A DNA stretch of 64,000 nucleotides from the NCBI GenBank assembly GCA_902463235.1, contig CABQER010000001.1, forward strand, positions 122,161 to 186,160, given 5' to 3'. The DNA is from an uncultured Faecalibacterium sp. Its GTDB lineage: Bacteria; Bacillota; Clostridia; Oscillospirales; Ruminococcaceae. This document shows, piece after piece, positions 35,658 to 43,485 of the stretch. Within the stretch, counting starts at the first letter, position 1; each line of letters starts with the position of its first letter. The position numbers and the translations under genes were made by a program. The notes under the pieces are model-generated. The model did no database searches and had not been told where the DNA came from. It was given only the letters and a program-made list of their open reading frames with translations.

Positions 35658-35686
35658 TTTACAAATCCTGTCAAACATGGTATGAT
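35658..35686 (+). promoter_or_regulatory. Promoter of nth
   Basis: TTTACA (35658-35663), a 17-nt spacer and TATGAT (35681-35686), about 33 nt before the nth start. Confidence 0.65.
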
Positions 35687-35718
35687 TCAGGTATTCCCTT
35701 TCAAAGGAGGTTTGTCCC

Positions 35719-36408
35719 ATGCCGGTACGAAAAAAAGCCCCGGAGGATCTTACCGCAAAAAAAGCACTGGCGCTGGAGGTCATTCAGCGTCTCAAGGCCG
35801 AATACCCGGATGCAGGTTGCACCTTGGACTACGACCACGCATGGCAGCTGCTGGTCAGCGTGCGGCTGGCCGCCCAGTGCACGGATGCCCGGGTGAACAT
35901 TGTGGTGGAGGAACTGTTTGCCAAATACCCAAGCGTGGCGGCGCTGGCTGCCGCCGAACCGGAGGACATTGAAGCCATCGTCAAGCCCTGCGGGCTGGGG
36001 CACTCCAAGGCGCGGGATATCTCGGCCTGTATGCGGATGCTGCGGGACAAGTACGACTGCCGGGTGCCCGACACTTTTGACGAATTGCTTGCCCTGCCCG
36101 GCGTGGGGCGCAAGAGCGCAAACCTCATCATGGGGGATGTGTTCGGCAAGCCCGCCATCGTCACCGACACCCACTGCATCCGGCTGTGCAATAAAATCGG
36201 CCTTGTGGACGGCATCAAGGAGCCGCAGAAGGTGGAGATGGCGCTGTGGAAGATCATCCCGCCGGAAGAAGGCAGCGACCTTTGCCACCGCTTTGTGATG
36301 CACGGCCGCGCGGTGTGCAACGCCCGCAAGCCGGAATGTGAAAAATGCTGTTTGAAGGACATCTGCCGCACCGCCCGCGAAGCTGCCGGGCAGCAGGCAG
36401 AACTGTAA
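35719..36408 (+). CDS. nth: Endonuclease III
   Basis: A DNA glycosylase/AP lyase for oxidised pyrimidines. The 229-residue protein has the HhH motif LPGVGRKSANLI with the catalytic lysine, TDTHCIRL with the catalytic aspartate, and a C-terminal [4Fe-4S] site with the spacing C-x6-C-x2-C-x5-C (CNARKPECEKCCLKDIC). AAAGGAGG precedes the ATG. It is the first gene of the plus-strand block. Confidence 0.97.
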   Translation: MPVRKKAPEDLTAKKALALEVIQRLKAEYPDAGCTLDYDHAWQLLVSVRLAAQCTDARVNIVVEELFAKYPSVAALAAAEPEDIEAIVKPCGLGHSKARDISACMRMLRDKYDCRVPDTFDELLALPGVGRKSANLIMGDVFGKPAIVTDTHCIRLCNKIGLVDGIKEPQKVEMALWKIIPPEEGSDLCHRFVMHGRAVCNARKPECEKCCLKDICRTAREAAGQQAEL

Positions 36409-36426
36409 CTTTAGGAGGTATAACCT

Positions 36427-36753
36427 ATGATTACTTTAATGATTTTGCTTATCGTCGCCCTGCTGTGTGTGCTGGTGGGCTGCCTGACCGGTCTGCTGAC
36501 GCTGGTGGGCGTGCTGGCCTCCCTTTTTGTGGGCGTGCTGGTGGGTGCACTGGCCGGATATCTGGCCGGGCGCTTCATGGGCACAGAAACTTCCCTTGGC
36601 CGCAACATCCTGATGGGCGTGCTGGGCAGCTTTGTGGGCGAGTTTTTGTTCGGCCTGCTGGGCATCCACGCCTCCGGCAGCTTTTCTTCCTTTGCCATCT
36701 CGGTAGTTGGTGCCTGCGTCTGCATCTGGATCGGGCAGAAGCTCTCCAAGTAA
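36427..36753 (+). CDS. GlsB/YeaQ/YmgE-like small membrane protein
   Basis: A 108-residue protein with three or four hydrophobic segments rich in Gly, Val and Leu, including GALAGYLAGRFMG and GRNILMGVLGSFVGEFLFG, the repeat pattern of the transglycosylase-associated (GlsB/YeaQ/YmgE) family. These are small stress-related membrane proteins without a defined activity. AGGAGG precedes the ATG; it starts 18 nt after nth and is probably in its operon, which ends at a terminator. Confidence 0.8.
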   Translation: MITLMILLIVALLCVLVGCLTGLLTLVGVLASLFVGVLVGALAGYLAGRFMGTETSLGRNILMGVLGSFVGEFLFGLLGIHASGSFSSFAISVVGACVCIWIGQKLSK

Positions 36754-36771
36754 TCGTTTTATAGCAATATA

Positions 36772-36823
36772 CCGCCGCGTTCTGCTGCCGGAGTTTTCCG
36801 GGCAGGGTGCGGCGGCTTTTTTT
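36772..36823 (+). terminator. Terminator after the nth operon
   Basis: CCGCCGC (36772-36778) pairs with GCGGCGG (36809-36815), with an inner CTGCCGG/CCGGGCAG stem, followed by CTTTTTTT. It insulates the CRISPR-Cas locus. Confidence 0.85.
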
Positions 36824-36887
36824 ATGGGCGTTCTGCCGGATAATCCCTCGCCCGGGCTGTGTAAACCGCCAAACTTTCTGCCAATTC

Positions 36888-36916
36888 TTGACAGGCATTC
36901 CCTGCCGTTGTATCGT
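36888..36916 (+). promoter_or_regulatory. Promoter of cas3
   Basis: A perfect TTGACA (36888-36893), a 17-nt spacer and TATCGT (36911-36916). The predicted RNA start is about 18 nt before the cas3 ATG, giving a very short leader with GGAGGG. Confidence 0.7.
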
Positions 36917-36940
36917 TGACCCAGAAACGGAGGGCTCAAC

Positions 36941-39103
36941 ATGGAAAAAGCACTTGCACATATTTCTGAGGACGGAACCCGCACCCAGACCGTCTACGAG
37001 CATCTTTCCGGCACAGCACGCCTTGCCGGAGCTTTTGCCGCACCCTTTGGCGCTGCGCAGGAGGCTGAATACGCTGCATGGCTGCATGACATTGGCAAAT
37101 ACAGCGTTGCTTTCCAGCAGCGGCTGGCGGGCGGTACTGCAACCGACCACTCGACCGCCGGTGCACAGGAAGCGATGAAGGGCTGTGTGCCCCACGTTCA
37201 GGCTGCCTTTGCCATAGCCGGACACCACACCGGTCTGCCAGATGGCGGCAACCGAAGGACAGCCGATGCCGCTGACGCTACCCTCTTTGGGCGGCTGAAA
37301 AAGCCGGTGGAGCCCTACGATGGCTGGCGTGAGGTCCCCCTGCCCCAGAGCGCCCCGCCGGACTGGGCAAACCGCGACCCGCTGGATTTTGCATTCTTCA
37401 CCCGGATGCTCTACTCCTGTCTTGTGGACGCGGATTTTATCGACACCGAAACTTTTATGAACGGGCAGGCCGCGCCCCGGGGCAACAGCACCACGCTTTC
37501 TTCTCTGCTGGAAAAGGTGCGTGCCAAGGCCAGCGGCTATCTTGCGGCACAGAGCAGCTCGCCGGTAAGCTGCCAGCGCAATGCCGTGCTGCGGGCCTGC
37601 ATGGAAAAAGGTGCCCACGGCGCACCGGGGCTGTATACCCTCACCGTGCCCACCGGCGGTGGCAAAACCTTCGCCTCCCTTGCCTTTGCGCTGGAACAGG
37701 CAGCAGCGCAGGGCATGAAACGGGTGATCTATGTGATTCCGTATATGTCCATCATCGACCAGACTGCCGCTGTTTTTGCAGACCTTCTGGGCGCAGAAAA
37801 TGTACTGGCGGATTACTCCTGCGCGGACTACAAAAGCCTTGAACAGGAAAAGTTGACCCTGGCACAGTACCGCCAGCTGCTGGCCAGCGAAAACTGGGAT
37901 GCACCTGTTGTGGTGACCACTGCGGTACAGTTTTTTGAATCGCTGTACGCCAACCTCAGCAGCCGCTGCCGCAAGCTGCACAACATTGCGGACAGCGTGG
38001 TCATCTTTGACGAAGCGCAGACCCTGCCCGTCAGTTATCTGCTGCCCTGCGTCAGTGCTATTGCGCAGCTGGTACGGCATTACCACACCACCGCCGTGTT
38101 ATGCACCGCCACCCAGCCCGCACTGGAGCCATACTTCCGGCAGTTTGCGCCGGAGCTGCCCTTGCAGGAGATCGTGCCGGACACTGCCACTTTATACAGC
38201 ACCCTGCGCCGCACCACCCTTTGCGATGCCGGAGAGCTGACGCAGGAGGCGCTGACTGCGCAGCTTTGCGCACTGCCGCAGGTGCTGTGCGTGGTGAACC
38301 GGCGCAAAACGGCGCAGGAAGTGTACGCCGCCCTGCCCACCGAGGGCAGCTACTGCCTGACCACGCTATTGTGCGCCGCAGACCGCCGCCGCCAGCTGGC
38401 AGAGATCCGGCAGCGGTTACGTGAGGGGCTGCCTTGCCGGGTAGTGTCCACCTCGCTGATCGAAGCCGGTGTGGACGTGGATTTCCCCGCCGCATACCGG
38501 GAGCTGTGCGGGCTGGATTCCCTTTTGCAGACCGCCGGGCGCTGCAACCGGGAGGGACGCCGCAGCGCAGAAGAGAGCTTGGTATACCGTTTTACGCTGG
38601 AAGGCTGCGGCGTCCCGCAGATGCTGCGCCAGAACGTACACGCCATGCAGTACGCAGCAGGCTGCACCGCAGCACTGGACAGTCCGGAGGCGGTCAGGGC
38701 TTATTTTAAGGAGCTGTATTTTGCGCGGGGCGAGGCCGCACTGGACACCAGCGGCATTCTGGACGCCCTGCGCAAGGGGATCTCGGGCTGCATTTTCCCG
38801 TTTGCGCAGGTGGCAGAGCAGTTCCATCTGATCGAAGCCCCCACCCGCACCGTTTACCTGCCTGTTGGCGAAGGCAAAGCCCTTTGCGAGCAGCTGCGCA
38901 GCGGAACTGTGAGCCGTGCACTTTACCGCAAGCTGGGCGCTTACAGCGTAGCCTGCTATGCCCAGCAGTTTCAGGCATTGGATGCCGCCGGAGCACTGGA
39001 AATGCTGCCCAACGGCAGCGCTATCCTGACCGACAGCACTCTGTACGATGCCAAGACCGGACTTTCCATGGACGTGGAGACCGGAAAAGGTCTGTTTTTC
39101 TGA
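36941..39103 (+). CDS. cas3: Type I-C CRISPR-associated helicase/nuclease Cas3
   Basis: Cas3 is recruited to Cascade-bound targets to unwind and degrade DNA. The 720-residue protein has an N-terminal HD nuclease domain (His21, HD at 49-50 in WLHDIGKYS, the GHHTG pair near 91) and a superfamily 2 helicase with VPTGGGKT, an IFDEAQ box and QTAGRCNREGRR as motif VI. All expected residues are present, so it should be active. It has its own promoter and is separated from cas5c by 376 nt, unlike the tightly packed downstream genes. Confidence 0.97.
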   Translation: MEKALAHISEDGTRTQTVYEHLSGTARLAGAFAAPFGAAQEAEYAAWLHDIGKYSVAFQQRLAGGTATDHSTAGAQEAMKGCVPHVQAAFAIAGHHTGLPDGGNRRTADAADATLFGRLKKPVEPYDGWREVPLPQSAPPDWANRDPLDFAFFTRMLYSCLVDADFIDTETFMNGQAAPRGNSTTLSSLLEKVRAKASGYLAAQSSSPVSCQRNAVLRACMEKGAHGAPGLYTLTVPTGGGKTFASLAFALEQAAAQGMKRVIYVIPYMSIIDQTAAVFADLLGAENVLADYSCADYKSLEQEKLTLAQYRQLLASENWDAPVVVTTAVQFFESLYANLSSRCRKLHNIADSVVIFDEAQTLPVSYLLPCVSAIAQLVRHYHTTAVLCTATQPALEPYFRQFAPELPLQEIVPDTATLYSTLRRTTLCDAGELTQEALTAQLCALPQVLCVVNRRKTAQEVYAALPTEGSYCLTTLLCAADRRRQLAEIRQRLREGLPCRVVSTSLIEAGVDVDFPAAYRELCGLDSLLQTAGRCNREGRRSAEESLVYRFTLEGCGVPQMLRQNVHAMQYAAGCTAALDSPEAVRAYFKELYFARGEAALDTSGILDALRKGISGCIFPFAQVAEQFHLIEAPTRTVYLPVGEGKALCEQLRSGTVSRALYRKLGAYSVACYAQQFQALDAAGALEMLPNGSAILTDSTLYDAKTGLSMDVETGKGLFF

Positions 39104-39190
39104 CAAAAAAGTAGAAGCAAGGCAAAGATAATGTTTAGAAGTCCTTTTTATTGTATTTTATCTGTTGTAATATAGTATTTGATAAATGAA

Positions 39191-39287
39191 GAAACGGCAA
39201 AGCATCTGTCGCTCTGCCGTTTCCCCGTCATACATCCATGACCTACTAATTATTTCTATCCACATCCCAGTGTACACACCGGATGAC
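39191..39287 (-). ncRNA. Candidate crRNA-like regulatory guide RNA (CreR/CreA-like) between cas3 and cas5c
   Basis: Seen in sequence: on the minus strand a degenerate CRISPR repeat occupies 39252-39287. It begins GT like the array repeat, forms a stem (CATCC pairing with GGATG, plus GTG with CAC), and ends in GTGGATAGAAAT, identical to the last 12 nt of the array repeat, so the 11-nt 5' handle left by Cas5c would be unchanged. A spacer-like stretch of 28 nt (39224-39251) follows, then a 13-bp hairpin (39191-39223) that could end the RNA, though its T-run is weak. The predicted RNA start from promoter 39294-39322 falls on the repeat's first base. The first 22 nt of the spacer-like part match 39375-39396 next to a TTC PAM. 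Known background: CreA and CreR RNAs in other subtypes guide Cascade to repress a toxin or cas promoter. Inference: this RNA represses the cas5c operon. Confidence 0.8.
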
Positions 39288-39293
39288 AGCAAC

Positions 39294-39322
39294 AGTATAC
39301 GAAAAAAAACATTAAATTGCAA
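39294..39322 (-). promoter_or_regulatory. Promoter of the crRNA-like guide RNA
   Basis: TTGCAA (39317-39322), a 17-nt spacer and TATACT (39294-39299) on the minus strand. The start site would be about 39287-39288, the 5' end of the degenerate repeat. Confidence 0.7.
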
Positions 39323-39329
39323 GTTTCCC

Positions 39330-39358
39330 TTGTATTATTGATCAAATTGTGTTATTCT
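39330..39358 (+). promoter_or_regulatory. Candidate promoter of the cas5c-cas2 operon
   Basis: TTGTAT (39330-39335), a 17-nt spacer and TATTCT (39353-39358). The match is modest. An alternative -10, TTATAC at 39373-39378, would place the guide-RNA target directly on the -10. In either case the target site at 39375-39399 lies within or just after the promoter. Confidence 0.45.
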
Positions 39359-39374
39359 AGGCTCAGAAAAGCTT

Positions 39375-39399
39375 ATACATCCTTTACTTAATAATTGAA
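39375..39399 (-). promoter_or_regulatory. Predicted target of the crRNA-like guide, with TTC PAM
   Basis: On the minus strand TTC (39397-39399) is followed by 22 nt (39396 down to 39375) that agree with the guide at 18 positions. Positions 1-5, 7, 8, 10, 11, 13 and 15-22 match; 6, 9, 12 and 14 do not. Type I Cascade flips out every sixth base, so 6 and 12 would not matter. Matching stops after about position 24, which fits binding without Cas3 cleavage. The guide's own locus has ATT instead of the PAM, so it would not be self-cut. Confidence 0.78.
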
Positions 39400-39418
39400 A
39401 TGTAGAAAGAGGTGGTTT

Positions 39419-39445
39419 ATGTGGGCAAGTTTTCTCTTTGCCTGA
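39419..39445 (+). CDS. Tiny 8-codon open frame upstream of cas5c (leader peptide or CreT-like candidate)
   Basis: ATG at 39419 encodes MWASFLFA before TGA. AGAGGTGG, a fair Shine-Dalgarno, ends 3 nt before the ATG. It lies just downstream of the guide-RNA target and 34 nt upstream of the cas5c start, with no terminator in between. It could be a translated leader, a CreT-like mini-toxin, or chance. It has no tandem rare codons of the haloarchaeal CreT type. Confidence 0.3.
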   Translation: MWASFLFA

Positions 39446-39479
39446 AGATTCAAATAAGCTTTGAAAGGAGGTGGTGTTC

Positions 39480-40130
39480 ATGTCCATGCTGATCGAGGTC
39501 TGGGGCGACTACGCCTGTTTTTCAAGACCCGAGATGAAAACCGAGCGTGTATCCTATGACATCATGACGCCCTCGGCGGCGCGCGGGCTGGTGGAGGCAA
39601 TCTACTGGCACCCGGGCATGAAGTACCATATCGACCGCATCTATCTGCTCAAGCCGGTGCAGTTTGCCAGCATCCGGCGCAATGAGGTCAAGGCTACCCT
39701 GCTGTCCTTCGCGGCGCTCAGTGCAGCCAAGGGCGGCGAGGTGCCCATGCTGTGCACGGCAGAGAACATCCAGCAGCGTGCCGCACTGGTGTTACAGGAT
39801 GTGCACTACGTTATCGAATGCCATTTTACCATGACCGAAAAAGCCGCACCCGGCGATAACCCGGGCAAATTTCAGGATATCCTGCGGCGGCGGCTGAAGA
39901 AGGGGCAGTGCTATCATCAGCCCTGCTTTGGCTGCCGGGAGTTTCCGGCAAACTTCCGGGAATGGCACGGCAGCGCTGAGGAGATCCCCGCACTGCCGCT
40001 CACGCAGGATCTGGGCTTTATGCTGTATGATCTGGACTACTCCGACCCGGAAAAAATCCGCTCCCAGTTTTTCCGGGCAAAGTTGGAAAACGGCGTGCTG
40101 GACTGCCGGGATGTGGAGGTGTTTACATGA
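39480..40130 (+). CDS. cas5c: Type I-C Cascade subunit and pre-crRNA nuclease Cas5c (Cas5d)
   Basis: In type I-C systems Cas5c replaces Cas6: it cuts pre-crRNA at the base of the repeat stem and stays on the 5' handle. The 216-residue protein opens with LIEVWGDYACFSRPEMKTERVSYDIMTPSAARGLVEAI, here quoted in part, typical of Cas5d. AAAGGAGG lies 8 nt before the ATG at 39480. Its stop overlaps the cas8c start (ATGA). No cas6 is present, as expected for I-C. By its activity it would also process the crRNA-like guide upstream. Confidence 0.95.
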   Translation: MSMLIEVWGDYACFSRPEMKTERVSYDIMTPSAARGLVEAIYWHPGMKYHIDRIYLLKPVQFASIRRNEVKATLLSFAALSAAKGGEVPMLCTAENIQQRAALVLQDVHYVIECHFTMTEKAAPGDNPGKFQDILRRRLKKGQCYHQPCFGCREFPANFREWHGSAEEIPALPLTQDLGFMLYDLDYSDPEKIRSQFFRAKLENGVLDCRDVEVFT

Positions 40131-41893
40131 TCTTACAGGCACTTACTGCCTATTACGAGCAGCTTGTCCGGCAGGGCAAGCTTTCTGCCCCCGGCTGGGA
40201 CGACAGCTTTAAAGTGAGCTATGAGCTGCGCCTGAACGATGTCGGGCAGCTGGTTAGGGTCGTTCCTCTTCTCACCGAAAAGACCGTGGGTAAAAAGACA
40301 GTCCTTGCCCCGCGTGCAATGCGCGTACCGGCGCACGTCAAGCGCACGGCCGGTGTTTCGGCAAACCTGCTGTGCGATAATTCCTCCTATCTGTTGGGCG
40401 CAGACGAAAAAGGCAAGCCGGAGCGTGCAAAGCAGTGCTTCGATGCCTGTGCGGCGCTGCACCACAGGCTGTTGGACGATGTCGACAGCCCCGCTGCCCG
40501 GGCGCTCCTTGCTTATTTTGACCGCTGGGATCCGGCGCAGGCTGCTACGCATCCCCTATTGGCTGAGCAGTGGAAGGAGATCACAGGCAATGCCAACCTG
40601 ATCTTCGGCTACGAGGCCGCCGACCACAGCCACAGTTTTGTCAACGACGACCCTGCCATTCAGAACGCATGGCAGGCGCACTACAACGACCGCTCTGCAG
40701 GTGCAGACACGGTACAGTGCCTGATCACCGGTAAGCAAGCGCCTGCTGCACTGGTGCACCCGTCCATCATGGGAGTACAGGGTGCGCAGAGTTCCGGCGC
40801 GGCACTGGTGTCCTTCAATGCACCCGCCTTTTGCTCCTACGGCCACGAGCAGGGCGAGAACGCCCCCATGAGTGAGTACGCAGCCTTTGCCTATACCACT
40901 GCGCTGAACCGCCTGCTTGCTGACCGCGACCACTGCAAGCACGTTGGCGATACCACCATTTTGTGCTGGGCAGAAAACGCGGAGCCGGTCTATCAGGATG
41001 CCATGAGTATGTTCCTGTTTGGCGCAGACGAAGCCGCAGGCATTCAGGAAAGCGATGTACAGGCTGCGCTCAAACGGCTGTCTGCCGGGCAGACAGTGCC
41101 TTTTCTGGAAAAAGAGCTTTCGCCCGACCAGCACTTTTATCTATTGGGACTGGCACCCAACGCTTCCCGCCTGTCGGTGCGGTTCTTTTTGCGGGACACC
41201 TTTGGCAGCTTTGCGCAAAACCTGCAAAAGCACGCCGAGGAAATGGCAATCGACTGCTCGGAAAAAGAAAAGTTCCGTACCCTGCCCATCTGGGCTGTGG
41301 TAAACGAGACCACCCGCACCGTGCCCGGACAGCCCGCAAAGCCGTCGCCGCAGCTGGCAGGCGACCTGCTGCGCGCCGTGCTGACCGGCGGGCGTTACCC
41401 CGCCACCCTATTGAACGGTGTGACCCTGCGCATCCGTGCCGAGCAGGCCGTGACCCGCGGCCGGGCCGCTGTGATCAAAGCGTATTACCTGCGTAATTAC
41501 CCTACCGAACTGAACAAGGAGGTCTATACTGTGAGCCTGAACGAAACCACCAATGTTCCCTATCTTCTGGGGCGGCTGTTCTCTGTGCTGGAGGCGGTGC
41601 AAAAGGCTGCCAACCCCGGCATCAACACCACCATCAAGGACCGGTATTTCAACGCCGCCTGTGCCACGCCGGGCATGGCCTTCCCCACCCTGCTGCGGTT
41701 GAGCCAGAAGCATCTGCGCAAGCTGAACGACGGCCTTGCCACCTACTACGATAAGCAGATTACCGAACTGATGGCACAGCTGCCGGAAAGCGGTTTCCCC
41801 GCTCGGCTCAGCCTGCCGGATCAGGGCAAATTTGCCATCGGCTACTACCACCAGACCCAGAAACGCTTTGCCAAAAAGAACGAGGAGGAATAA
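40127..41893 (+). CDS. cas8c: Type I-C large subunit Cas8c (Csd1)
   Basis: Cas8c recognises the PAM and recruits Cas3; internal translation of its C-terminal part gives the Cas11c small subunit in studied I-C systems. The 588-residue protein has the Csd1 N-terminus (ILQALTAYYEQL) and the conserved CLITGKQAPAALVHPSI region. It overlaps cas5c by 4 nt and is followed by cas7c after 3 nt. AGGAGG at about 41516-41522 precedes a GTG near codon 469, compatible with internal initiation of Cas11c. Confidence 0.95.
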   Translation: MILQALTAYYEQLVRQGKLSAPGWDDSFKVSYELRLNDVGQLVRVVPLLTEKTVGKKTVLAPRAMRVPAHVKRTAGVSANLLCDNSSYLLGADEKGKPERAKQCFDACAALHHRLLDDVDSPAARALLAYFDRWDPAQAATHPLLAEQWKEITGNANLIFGYEAADHSHSFVNDDPAIQNAWQAHYNDRSAGADTVQCLITGKQAPAALVHPSIMGVQGAQSSGAALVSFNAPAFCSYGHEQGENAPMSEYAAFAYTTALNRLLADRDHCKHVGDTTILCWAENAEPVYQDAMSMFLFGADEAAGIQESDVQAALKRLSAGQTVPFLEKELSPDQHFYLLGLAPNASRLSVRFFLRDTFGSFAQNLQKHAEEMAIDCSEKEKFRTLPIWAVVNETTRTVPGQPAKPSPQLAGDLLRAVLTGGRYPATLLNGVTLRIRAEQAVTRGRAAVIKAYYLRNYPTELNKEVYTVSLNETTNVPYLLGRLFSVLEAVQKAANPGINTTIKDRYFNAACATPGMAFPTLLRLSQKHLRKLNDGLATYYDKQITELMAQLPESGFPARLSLPDQGKFAIGYYHQTQKRFAKKNEEE

Positions 41894-41896
41894 AAA

Positions 41897-42796
41897 ATGT
41901 CTGCACCTATCAAGAACCGCTACGATTTCGTCATTCTGTTCGATGTGGAGAACGGCAACCCCAACGGCGACCCCGATGCCGGCAATATGCCCCGCATCGA
42001 CCCCGAGACCGGCTACGGTCTGGTGACCGATGTCTGCCTGAAGCGCAAGATCCGCAACTATGTGGAAACGCTGAAGGAGGACGCCCCCGATGCCGACAAT
42101 TACCGCATCTATGTCAAGGAGGGCGTGCCCCTGAACCGCAGCGATGCCGAGGCGCTGGAGCACAACGGTCTGACCCCCAAAGACGACCTGAAAAAGGCCA
42201 AGAAAAGCGACCCGGAGATTGACCGCAAACTGCGGGATTATATGTGCGAGCATTTCTACGATATCCGCACTTTCGGTGCCGTGATGACCACCTTTGTCAA
42301 GGGTGCGCTGAACTGCGGTCAGGTGCGCGGCCCGGTACAGCTGAGCTTTGCCCGCTCTGTGGACCCCATCGTGCCGCAGGAGGTGACCATTACCCGCGTA
42401 GCCATCACCACCGAGGCAGACGCTGAAAAGAAGAACAGCGAAATGGGCAATAAGCACATCGTGCCCTACGGCCTGTACCGTGCCGAGGGTTACGTTTCTG
42501 CCAATCTTGCCCGCAAGACCACCGGCTTCTCGGAGGAGGACTTGCAGCTGCTGTGGCAGGCTATCCTGAATATGTTCGAGAACGACCACAGCGCTGCACG
42601 CGGCAAGATGGCCGTGCGGGAGCTGATCGTGTTCAAGCACGATTCCGAACTGGGCAATGCGCCCGCCTACAAGCTGTTTGATGCCGTTACCGTGGCGCAC
42701 AAGGCCGAGGTGATCGCGCCCCGCAGCTATCAGGACTACACCGTTACGGTGGCCGACACCCTGCCGGAGGGTGTGCACTGCGAGAGGTTCCACTGA
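41897..42796 (+). CDS. cas7c: Type I-C Cascade backbone subunit Cas7c (Csd2)
   Basis: Cas7c polymerises along the crRNA spacer. The 299-residue protein has the Csd2 hallmarks RYDFVILFDVENGNPNGDPD, quoted as the N-terminal motif around residues 8-27, and TDVCLKRKIRNY, with FGAVMT and KGALNCGQVRGPVQ further on. GAGGAG precedes the ATG. The stop shares a base with the cas4 start (TGATG). Confidence 0.96.
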   Translation: MSAPIKNRYDFVILFDVENGNPNGDPDAGNMPRIDPETGYGLVTDVCLKRKIRNYVETLKEDAPDADNYRIYVKEGVPLNRSDAEALEHNGLTPKDDLKKAKKSDPEIDRKLRDYMCEHFYDIRTFGAVMTTFVKGALNCGQVRGPVQLSFARSVDPIVPQEVTITRVAITTEADAEKKNSEMGNKHIVPYGLYRAEGYVSANLARKTTGFSEEDLQLLWQAILNMFENDHSAARGKMAVRELIVFKHDSELGNAPAYKLFDAVTVAHKAEVIAPRSYQDYTVTVADTLPEGVHCERFH

Positions 42797-43485
42797 TGGA
42801 CGCGCCGGACGACTACCTGCAAATGTCCGGTATCCAGCACTTTGCCTTCTGCCGCCGTCAGTGGGCACTGGCCTATCTGGAGCAGCAATGGGCTGAAAAT
42901 CTGCGCACCACCGAAGGGCATCTGGATCATGCCCGCTGCCACGATGACACTCGCACCGAGCGCCGGGGCGAGTTGCTGATCACCCGGGGAATGCGGGTGG
43001 TCAGCCACCGGCTGCGGATGGCAGGCAACTGCGACGTGGTGGAGTTCCGGGCTTGCGCAGATGGTATTCCGCTGCAAAGAACCCCCGGGCGCTGGCAGCC
43101 CTACCCAGTGGAGTACAAGCACGGCCACGCAAAAGAAACCGATGCTGACCGGCTGCAATTATGCGCACAGGCCATGGCGCTGGAAGAAATGCTGGTGTGC
43201 CATATCCCGGAAGGGGCGCTGTATTACTGCGAAACCAAACGGCGGGAAGCCGTACCTTTTACCGACGAACTGCGCAGCACCACCCGGCAGATGGCAGACG
43301 AGATGAACCAGTATTTTGCCCGCGGCTACACCCCAAAGGTAAAGCCCGGCAAGCACTGCAACGCCTGCTCCCTGAAAGAGCTCTGCCTGCCGGTGCTCTG
43401 CCAGAAGGCAGACGCCAAGGACTATCTGCGGCGTTATCTGGACGAGGCTGCGGCCACGGAGGTGACACCATGCGACAATTCCTGA
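42796..43485 (+). CDS. cas4: CRISPR adaptation exonuclease Cas4
   Basis: Cas4 trims prespacers and selects PAM-bearing ends together with Cas1-Cas2. The 229-residue protein has an iron-sulfur site from Cys19 and the C-terminal cluster HCNACSLKELC, and RecB-type nuclease motifs in NCDVVEF and PVEYKHG. It overlaps cas7c by one base and cas1 by 16 nt. Confidence 0.95.
   Translation: MDAPDDYLQMSGIQHFAFCRRQWALAYLEQQWAENLRTTEGHLDHARCHDDTRTERRGELLITRGMRVVSHRLRMAGNCDVVEFRACADGIPLQRTPGRWQPYPVEYKHGHAKETDADRLQLCAQAMALEEMLVCHIPEGALYYCETKRREAVPFTDELRSTTRQMADEMNQYFARGYTPKVKPGKHCNACSLKELCLPVLCQKADAKDYLRRYLDEAAATEVTPCDNS

Noticed and set aside
39252..39263. Decayed leftover of an old CRISPR array as explanation of the repeat fragment
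   Set aside because: The handle is exact, the stem is kept by different bases, a promoter starts at it, and the adjacent sequence has a PAM-flanked match nearby; decay would not produce this combination.
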